The translations under genes and the position numbers were made by a program. This document shows positions 58,057 through 64,000 of a stretch of DNA of 64,000 nucleotides, one piece after another. How positions within the stretch are numbered: the first letter of the stretch is position 1; every line of letters begins with the position of its first letter. Source of the DNA: Bog-532 sp963824545 (GTDB lineage Bacteria; Actinomycetota; Actinomycetes; Streptosporangiales; Streptosporangiaceae). Below the pieces are notes generated by a model that saw only the letters and a program-made list of their open reading frames with translations, had not been told where the DNA came from and made no database searches. The stretch is from positions 124,001 through 188,000 of the forward strand of contig CAWGPP010000002.1 in NCBI GenBank assembly GCA_963824545.1, given 5' to 3'.

Positions 58057-58692
58057 ATGCAGTGGTCGGCATACGGGGCGTTCCTGGCGTTCGCCATCGT
58101 CCTCATCCTGATCCCGGGCCCCGACTTCGCCGTCGTCAGCAAGAACGCGCTGGCGGGCGGCCGCCGACGCGGCGCGTGGACGGCCGTGGGGGTCGCCTGC
58201 TCCAACGCCGTCCAGGGCAGCGCCGCCGCGGCCGGGCTGGGCGCGATGATCGTGCGCGCCCAGCCGGTGTTCGAGGCGATCAAGTGGGCGGGCGTCGGCT
58301 ACCTCCTCTACCTGGCCGCCCAGGCCCTGTGGTCGGCCGTACGCGGCCACTATCAGCGGCTGGACCACGACGGTGCGGAGCAGGGCGGCGCGGCGGCGGC
58401 CCTCGGCGGGTGGCGGCAAGGCTTCCTCTCCAACATCACCAATCCCAAGGTGCTCGTCTTCTACCTCGCCGTCCTGCCGCAGTTCCTGACTCCCGGCGCC
58501 GGGGTGGCGGAACTCCTGCCGTTCGCTCTCAGCCACGCCGTATTGAGCGCCGCGTACCTGCTGGTCCTGGTCGCCGCGCTGCATCGGGCCCGGCGTTTCC
58601 TCTCCCAGCGCCGGGTGCGCCGCAGTCTCGACGGGGCCACGGGCGTTGCGCTCCTCGGGTTCGGTGCCCGTCTCGCCGCCGAGCACGCCTGA
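58057..58692 (+). CDS. LysE/RhtB-family exporter
   Basis: A 211-residue membrane protein of the LysE superfamily: AIVLILIPGPDFAVVSKNAL with the family PGPD motif, ARRRG-type loop (GGRRRGAWTAVGV), six hydrophobic segments, GFLSNITNPKVLVFYLAVLPQFL in parts. The transported solute is unknown; relatives export amino acids such as threonine or homoserine. Its last 17 bp (AEHA and stop) are tandemly duplicated six times in total just after it. Confidence 0.9.
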   Translation: MQWSAYGAFLAFAIVLILIPGPDFAVVSKNALAGGRRRGAWTAVGVACSNAVQGSAAAAGLGAMIVRAQPVFEAIKWAGVGYLLYLAAQALWSAVRGHYQRLDHDGAEQGGAAAALGGWRQGFLSNITNPKVLVFYLAVLPQFLTPGAGVAELLPFALSHAVLSAAYLLVLVAALHRARRFLSQRRVRRSLDGATGVALLGFGARLAAEHA

Positions 58693-58779
58693 CCGCCGAG
58701 CACGCCTGACCGCCGAGCACGCCTGACCGCCGAGCACGCCTGACCGCCGAGCACGCCTGACCGCCGAGCACGCCTGACC
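58678..58779. repeat. six tandem 17-bp copies of the exporter 3' end
   Basis: GCCGAGCACGCCTGACC repeated six times without error (58678-58779). The first copy encodes the last residues and stop of the LysE gene; five more lie downstream. Confidence 0.95.
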
Positions 58780-58811
58780 GGCGATGACGCAGCCACCCGC
58801 CGCTGGGGTCC

Positions 58812-59774
58812 TCAGGCGGTCGCGGGAAGAGCCTTGATCGGCAGCGGAGGCCGCCTCTGCCCGGCGTCCAGCGCGGAGAGTATGTCCCGGATGACTCCGT
58901 CCGGGTCCGTCTTGATCCGCTGCGGCGTGAAATGCAGCAGCAGAACGCCGCGGGCCACCAGCCGGTCGTGCCGCTGCATGGTGCGCTGCCAGTCATCGGC
59001 GCGATAGTGGTACTCACGGGAATCCACCTCGCCTGCCACGCCCGATTTCGGCCACCAGCAATCAACGATGGCAATAAGTGTGTCTCCGTCGTACAACCGC
59101 GCATTGAAGATAGGCATCGGCACCCGCGCCCTCTTCAGCAGAACCCTCAGATCCCCTTCCGTCACCGACCGAATCCCGTCTTCAACCTCGGCTAATGCCG
59201 CTCGTAGCAACGCGGAACCCTTCGCCGACCCTTGTTCCAGTTCCGCCCTGAGCATCGCGATCGAGCACAGCCGCTTCTGCACCGTCTCCGAGATGACCGC
59301 GCGTACGTCGCGGAAAGCGGTCATCGCCCGTGCGGCGTCGGCGGCGGCGCGAGCGGCCCCGGCGAAGCGGATCCGTCCCGTCGAGCAGACCTCAGCGGGC
59401 ATTCGCGTCGTGCGGCGAACGCGCACGAAGCCCGTGCTCTGGCAGCGAACCTCCATCGGAACGATGACGTCCACAATGGCCGAGCCGGGCGCGTGTACGC
59501 CGTGACGGCGAGCGGCGGCGCTTCCCGTGATGACACTACGGGGACCCGCATGGAGCAGGGCCGCCATTTCCCGGTGTTCGGCTGATACCGCCCCGGTGAC
59601 GGTGAGGTAGACGCCAGAGATGAGTTTCTGCCAGGGACCACCGGGCCGTATGCGGTACCGGATCATCGCGTCCGTCATACCGCATGCCAACACCTGACTT
59701 CGTCCTATGACGTCGTGCTGCGCCCGCAACGTAGGTCCCAGCCCGGCATTTTCAACGCTGTATTCGCCTCGCAT
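58812..59774 (-). CDS. AbiEi-like wHTH and DUF559-type nuclease-fold protein
   Basis: A 320-residue protein: N-terminal winged-helix AbiEi-like domain (QHDVIGRSQVLACGMTDAMIRYRIRPGGPWQ in parts, GVYLTVTG, ALLHAGPRSVITGSAAARRHG), a helical middle, and a C-terminal DUF559/Vsr-like domain with GEVDSREYHYRADDWQRTMQRHDRL and GVLLLHFTPQRI. AbiEi is the antitoxin of type IV toxin-antitoxin abortive-infection systems, but no AbiEii toxin is adjacent. Very common in actinobacteria, often in many copies. I chose ATG 59774 as the start of this domain pair; the frame runs upstream into the sulfite-oxidase region. Confidence 0.8.
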   Translation of the reverse strand: MRGEYSVENAGLGPTLRAQHDVIGRSQVLACGMTDAMIRYRIRPGGPWQKLISGVYLTVTGAVSAEHREMAALLHAGPRSVITGSAAARRHGVHAPGSAIVDVIVPMEVRCQSTGFVRVRRTTRMPAEVCSTGRIRFAGAARAAADAARAMTAFRDVRAVISETVQKRLCSIAMLRAELEQGSAKGSALLRAALAEVEDGIRSVTEGDLRVLLKRARVPMPIFNARLYDGDTLIAIVDCWWPKSGVAGEVDSREYHYRADDWQRTMQRHDRLVARGVLLLHFTPQRIKTDPDGVIRDILSALDAGQRRPPLPIKALPATA

Positions 59775-59828
59775 GGCAGCACAGTCCCACGCAGGTCTGA
59801 CAATCGGCGCTGGCGCACCGTTTACCTT

Positions 59829-59888
59829 TGTACGTAGAGGTGCCTTTGCCGCGAACCCGTTGTACGTAGAGGTGCCTTTACCGCGACC
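59829..59888. repeat. 32-bp-period repeat doublet, locus 2
   Basis: Two 28-bp copies (59829-59856 and 59861-59888) of the TGTACGTAGAGGTGCC element, 4 bp apart, matching the doublet at 18856-18915. They lie in the short gap between the AbiEi-like gene and the end of the sulfite-oxidase gene. Confidence 0.9.
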
Positions 59889-59899
59889 GGGCCGAGGGG

Positions 59900-62563
59900 T
59901 CAGGAGCGGATGGTGATGGTGTTGGCGGGGTAGCCGGTGGTGCCGTTGGGCTCGGTGGGGGCCTGGACGGAGGTCTGGGTGTAGCCGGTGGCGTCGGTGG
60001 CGCGAGCCTCGACGATGTGGGTGCCGGGGGTGGCGTCCCAGTACCAGACCCACTGCCGCCAGGTGTCGATGCCGGGCACGGCGGCGAGGGTGGCCTGGTG
60101 CCAGGCGCCCCGGTCCACGCGGACCTCTACGGCGTCGATGCCCTTGTGCTGGGCCCAGGCCACCCCGGCGACCGCGGTGCGGCCCCGCTTGACGGTCGAC
60201 CCGTCCGTGGGGACGTCGATCCGCGACTCCGTCTCTGATGGGCGCCTCCTGGGACCAGCCGCGCTGCGCCCAGTACGCGGTCTCGGCCTCGTAGGTCGTG
60301 ACCTTGATGTCGATGACCCACTTGGTGGCCGACACGTACCCGTACAGGCCGGGAACGACCATGCGGGCCGGGAAGCCGTGCTCGACGGGCAGCGCCGCCC
60401 CGTTCATGGCGACCGCCAGCAGCGCGTCCCGGCCGTCCAGCACCACCTGGAGCGGAGTACCCGACGTGAACCCGTCGACGGACGTGCACAGCAGCTGGGT
60501 CGCGCCGGCCTGGGGGCGGGCCGAGCGGATGATGCTGGCCAGGCTTGCGCCGAGCCATTTCGCGTTCCCGATGTACGGGCCCGCCACCGGGTCAGACACG
60601 CAGGTGAGCGTCACGTAGTGCTCGATCAGCGGCCGGCGGAGCAGCTCAGCGAAGCTGATGGTGACCTCGCGCTCCACCATGCCGTGGATATGCAGCTGCC
60701 AGTGCTGCGGGTCGACCTCGGGGAGGACGATGGCGGTGTCGACGCGGTAGAAGGTGTTGCTGGGCGTGACGAACGAGCTCAGCCCCGGGATATGCAGGTC
60801 AGTCCCGGGTGCGAGCGGCGGAGCGGGCTGGGACGGCGTAGGGATGCGGAGCGTGGAACGGGCCTCGGTCACGCTTTGCCGGGCGTTCAGTTCGCGTCCA
60901 GCCAGGTAGGCCAGGGCGGCGCCGCCGGCGGCGACGCCGCTGGCGACGAGGAAGCGGCGGCGGCCGGGACCGGGGGCGGAGGGCGGCTGGTACGTCCAGG
61001 TGTCCGGCGCCGGCCGGGGTCCGGAGAGCACGTCGTCCGGGCTCGGCGTTGACCGGCCGGACGGAACGGTTCCGGCTGCTGCCAGGCCGCGGTCCGCTGA
61101 GCCGTTCGGCACCCCCGTCGGCAGTTCGGTCTCTGGCTCTGGCTCCGCGGCCGGCAGCCACTCCGAGGCCGGCTCGCGATCCGCGGTCTGTTCCGGGCCT
61201 GCCCACGGCACCCACTCCGAGGCCGCCTCGCGATCCGCGGCCGGCTCCGCCGTGGGCTCGGCCCGGGCCTCCGTGGCCGGCTCTGCCGTGGGCTCGGCCC
61301 GGGCCTCCGTGGCCGGCCCGGTTCCGGCCTCGGCCGCTGGCGCGGTCTCGGTCTCCGAGGGAAACCCGGCCTCGGCTTCTATGCCCGGCCCGGTTCCGGC
61401 CTCCGCCGCTGGCGCGGCCTCGGCCTCTGCGGTCGGCTCGGCCTCGGCCTCTGCGGTCCCGGGCTCTGCGGTCCCGGGCTCTGCGGTCCCGGGCTCTGCG
61501 GTCCCGGGCTCTGCGGTCCCGGGCTCTGCGGTCCCGGGCTCTGCGGTCCCGGGCTCTGCGGTCCCGGGCTCTGCGGTCCCGGGCTCTGCGGTCCCGGGCT
61601 CTGCGGTCCCGGGCTCTGCGGTCCCGGGCTCTGCGGTCCCGGGCTCTGCGGTCCCGGGCTCTGCGGTCCCGGGCTCTGCGGAACCGGCGGTGGCGGGGCC
61701 GGCCCTGCGGCCGGGGGCGGCGACGGGGGCGGGGCGATGGGGGTCGTGAAGGGGGATCCGGATCCCGTGGCCGCCAGGTCGAACCCCGCGTACCGGTCAC
61801 TCCCTGGGTCGGGTCCAGGCGCACCGCGTGAACCGGGCGCACCGGCAGAACCGGGCGCACCGGCAGAACCGGGCGCACCGGAACCGGGCACACCGGAACC
61901 GGGCACACCGGGCAAGGCGGTACGCCCATTGGTAGCCACCGCGGCGCGGGTCAGCCGGTTCAGGGCGAAGGCGCCCGCCGCGGCACCGAAGATCGTCGGT
62001 ACGGCGTAACCAAACGTCGCGTCCGGGCGGCTCAGCGCGGCGGCCAGCCCTATCGCGGCGAACAGCACCAAGCCGGCGTACCCGTACGCCAACCGTCGCA
62101 TCGCGGCCACCCCGATCACGGCCGCGACGATGGCGAGGACGACGAGGATGCCGATGAGCAGAGCGGTCTTGTCGTTGGCGCCGAACACCGAGATCGCGAA
62201 GTTCTTCACCGGCGGGGGAGCAAGGTCAATCGCGGCCTGCCCCACCACGACGGCGGGTGAGCCCTGCCGCACGGTCAGCCCGGAGACGAGCTGGCCGACG
62301 CCGAGGGCGACCGCCGCCGTCAGCACCCCCGCAATCGCCCCGAACAGCACCTCGTGCCGGGACCGCCCCGGCCGCCGGGACCACCCGGGCCGCCCGGGAC
62401 GCTGAGAACGCCGGGGGCTGACGTCCTTGGATGGCTCGCCGCCCCCGGATCGCCCGTTCCTCTCGGATCGCCCGTTCCCCCCGGGCCACCGGGGCCTGTT
62501 TGCGTTCGCTGCCCCTCCCGTTGCCGTGCGCACCATCAGAGCCGAAGCCGCGCACCAGGCCAC
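59900..62563 (-). pseudogene. membrane-anchored molybdopterin oxidoreductase (sulfite oxidase family), frameshifted
   Basis: Three frames together encode one actinobacterial protein. 61379-62563 gives the N-terminal membrane part (VLFGAIAGVLTAAVALG and further helices). 60236-61450 gives the acidic linker, a twin-Arg-like RRRFLVASG segment and the Mo-cofactor domain (VDTAIVLPEVDPQHWQLHIHG in parts, TLTCVSDPVAG with the Mo-ligand Cys, HGFPARMVVPGLYGYVSATKW). 59900-60236 gives the dimerisation domain (VAWAQHKGIDAVEVRVD, WRQWVWYWD). Frame breaks lie at about 60233-60236 and within or beside the 15-bp array at 61453. The start could also be ATG 62533. Confidence 0.82.
61453..61677. repeat. fifteen perfect 15-bp coding repeats
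   Basis: GCGGTCCCGGGCTCT is repeated fifteen times without a mismatch. In the frame of the downstream Mo domain it reads EPGTA repeats; in the frame of the upstream membrane part it reads SPGPQ. It forms the linker of the oxidoreductase. Not a CRISPR array, because there are no spacers. Confidence 0.95.
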
Positions 62564-62655
62564 CCCGCCGTCAGGCAGGGTCCGCAGGGATCAATGCCGT
62601 GGGTCCGGAACCGCCGCCAGGCAGGAGCGCGCTACGCCTTCCAACGTACCGTCGT

Positions 62656-63155
62656 TCACTCCTCAAAGATCCAACGTGTCGGTGACCCCGTGAAATCCGC
62701 ATCCCGCATGCCGAACACCCGAGCGGGCGCACTCCGAACGTCGCGTTCACCGAGGGATCAAGGAAGCCCACCTCGATGTGCGTACGGTATTTGGCGTTCA
62801 TCAGGTCGATCACGCGCTGAAGGGCGGCCGGCTCCGTTACCACGCGCGCCGTGCCCTCGATGATGACCGGATCAGAGGCCGACTCGGTCGATATGACGCA
62901 GTGCGGGTCGGCGCGGAGGTTTTTCGTCTTGCGAGAGCCCGCGGCGCTGGAGAACCAGAGCGTGCTGTCGTCCCACATGCCCCAGACGGGCATCAGGTGC
63001 GGCCGCCGGGTCGGCCATACGGTCGCGACCCAGTAGTTGCGGGCCGCCGTCAGCCGTTCGGCCGCCCACGACCACTCCAGGAGCCCGCTGCCCTCTGCCG
63101 GCCCGGAGATGCCGTACCCAGGCATGTAGGGTCGGCTAACCCGAGGGATCTCCAT
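62656..63155 (-). pseudogene. pyridoxamine 5'-phosphate oxidase-fold protein, frameshifted at the end
   Basis: From ATG 63155 the product reads as a PPOX-fold (F420/FMN-binding-like) protein: WSWAAERLTAARNYWVATVW, RRPHLMPVWGMWDDSTLWFSS in parts, SRKTKNLRADPHCVISTES, IIEGTARVV and VNATFGVRP. After RP the frame turns into unrelated CSACGMRI sequence, while the neighbouring frame gives ARVFGMRDADFTGSPTRWIF, the expected family ending, and stops at 62656. One base is missing near 62723-62727, in a GGG run. Repair gives 166 residues, a normal length. Confidence 0.8.
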
Positions 63156-63503
63156 GGCGGCATGTTTACCACGCACGATGTGGCCGTAGCTCGTATATCG
63201 AACGACGCGCGGTAGTTGCCGCCAGGCCCGCGCGCAGGCCCGCCGCGTCGCCGCGCCCAGGCCCGCCGGCTGCCTGCGTCCAGGCCCGCCGCATGACCGC
63301 GCGCAGGGCGGTCGGCTGCCTGCGTCCAGGCCCGTCCCAGGGCCGCCGCCGGCCGCGCGCCGCCGCTTCCCTGACCGTGCGTTACCGGCCGTCCGGCCGC
63401 GCGGCATGCGGCCCCTCGGCCGCGCGGCACTGGCCTCCGGTACGGCGAACGTTGGGCGCGTGACCGCGCGACACTGGTCTCCGGTACGGCTAACGTTGGG
63501 CGC
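63156..63503. other. gap with a 43-bp tandem duplication
   Basis: No gene is seen. 63421-63463 and 63465-63507 are near-identical 43-bp copies, the second reaching into the GTG start of the next gene. A GCCTGCGTCCAGGCCCG repeat lies near 63273 and 63318. Confidence 0.7.
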
Positions 63504-64000
63504 GTGAAAGCATCTCCCGAGGCGCAGTTGCGCCTGCTCGAACTGGCGGATCTGGACGCTGAGCTGGCCCGGCTCGATCATCGCCGCCGAAGCCTCCCGG
63601 AAATCGCTCAGCTCGAGCAGATCGGCGCCCGTACGGGCGAGCTTCGGGACGGCATCGTCATGGCCGACACCGAGTTGGGTGACCTTGACCGGGAGCAGGC
63701 CAGGGCCGAACGGGACGTTGAGCAGGTCCGGTCACGCATTGACCGGGACCGGGCCCGGCTCGATGGCGGCCAGGTCAGCGCCGCCCGTGAGCTGGAAAAC
63801 CTCCAGTCGGAGGTGCAGTCGCTGCTGCGCCGTCAGTCCGATCTGGAGGAGGTCGTGCTCGACGCCATGGAACGCCGCGAGGCCGCCGCAGGCGGCCGCG
63901 AGGCGCTGACCGCCGAGCAGGCCACGCTCGCCGGGCAGGCGGCCGAATTGACCGCCAGGCGGGACGCGGCGCTGCAGGACATCGGCGAGCAGGCGGCCAA
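63504..64000 (+). CDS. zinc-ribbon coiled-coil protein (CT398/DUF164 type), partial
   Basis: The frame is open to the window end, so the C-terminus is missing. The visible 165 residues are a long coiled coil: LRLLELADLDAELARLDHRRRSLPEIAQLEQIG in parts, then DTELGDLDREQARAERDVEQVRSRIDRDR and ARELENLQSEVQSLLRRQSDLEE. This matches proteins with a C-terminal C4 zinc ribbon common in actinobacteria, whose function is unclear. GTG 63504 starts at the end of a duplicated 43-bp block. Confidence 0.85.
   Translation, partial: MKASPEAQLRLLELADLDAELARLDHRRRSLPEIAQLEQIGARTGELRDGIVMADTELGDLDREQARAERDVEQVRSRIDRDRARLDGGQVSAARELENLQSEVQSLLRRQSDLEEVVLDAMERREAAAGGREALTAEQATLAGQAAELTARRDAALQDIGEQAA

Noticed and set aside
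61453..61677. Array of fifteen identical short repeats as a CRISPR candidate
   Set aside because: The 15-bp units are directly adjacent with no spacers and lie inside a protein linker.
60799..61929. Arginine-rich 376-residue minus-strand ORF (RRARD repeats)
   Set aside because: It is the third frame of the 15-bp array and flanks; no domain, and it overlaps the oxidoreductase.

Overview
The window is very GC-rich DNA from a high-GC Actinomycetota bacterium, probably a Streptomyces or Streptosporangiales-like lineage. The gene families point that way: an egtABCD ergothioneine operon, a steA-steB-MraY-like-murJ envelope operon, a DUF222/HNH nuclease, DUF5999, DUF6412, a mycosin-like subtilase, GTG starts and many 1-8 bp stop/start overlaps. 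I cannot name the genus. No rRNA, tRNA or CRISPR array was found.

Layout. 1-5.5 kb: the end of a protocatechuate / beta-ketoadipate operon (pcaJ-H-G-D), an esterase, a secreted-repeat lipoprotein and a fumarylacetoacetase-family gene. 5.6-14.5 kb: DUF222/HNH protein, frameshifted purC, cutA, a histidine phosphatase, a GH18 protein that has lost its catalytic segment, a Pro-rich membrane protein coupled to a mycosin-like protease, and an SCP2 protein. 14.5-18.6 kb: a coupled operon of a small protein, tlyA, NAD kinase and recN. 18.6-21.3 kb: a LacI fragment with repeats, an EEP hydrolase, a methyltransferase and a small GntR regulator. 21.4-27.8 kb: egtABCD, with selD immediately upstream on the same strand. 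28.2-34.7 kb: steA, steB, an MraY-like gene, murJ and a GT4 glycosyltransferase. 34.9-38.3 kb: a visibly more AT-rich insert holding a Trypco1-like protein and a trypsin-NACHT-repeat ATPase, which looks like an acquired conflict (anti-phage) module. 38.6-43.2 kb: glycerate kinase, GH1 beta-glucosidase, a TnpB fragment and a LacI regulator with its operator. 43.5-48.1 kb: a secreted protein, GNAT, MBL hydrolase, two VOC proteins, a wrecked PLP-enzyme gene and YceI. 48.7-52.5 kb: uvrA and an alpha/beta hydrolase. 52.6-58.7 kb: DUF5999, a coiled-coil protein, a DinB/maleylpyruvate-isomerase-like protein, a class V aminotransferase, DUF6412, a YidC paralogue and a LysE exporter. 58.8-64 kb: an AbiEi/DUF559-like protein, a broken membrane-anchored sulfite-oxidase-family gene, a frameshifted PPOX-family gene and the start of a zinc-ribbon coiled-coil protein.

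How things fit together. The pca genes open protocatechuate and feed 3-oxoadipate onward. The ste/murJ cluster handles septal envelope growth and lipid II export. egtABCD makes ergothioneine. Both it and uvrA carry a motif matching the PafBC (RecA-independent) DNA-damage promoter. Two themes recur. The first is many short tandem repeats, several of them copies of gene 3' ends or in-frame coding repeats. The second is a set of single-base frameshifts (purC, the sulfite oxidase, the PPOX gene), which may be sequencing errors. Starts are chosen from ribosome binding sites and overlaps. All functions are inferred from sequence reading without database searches.
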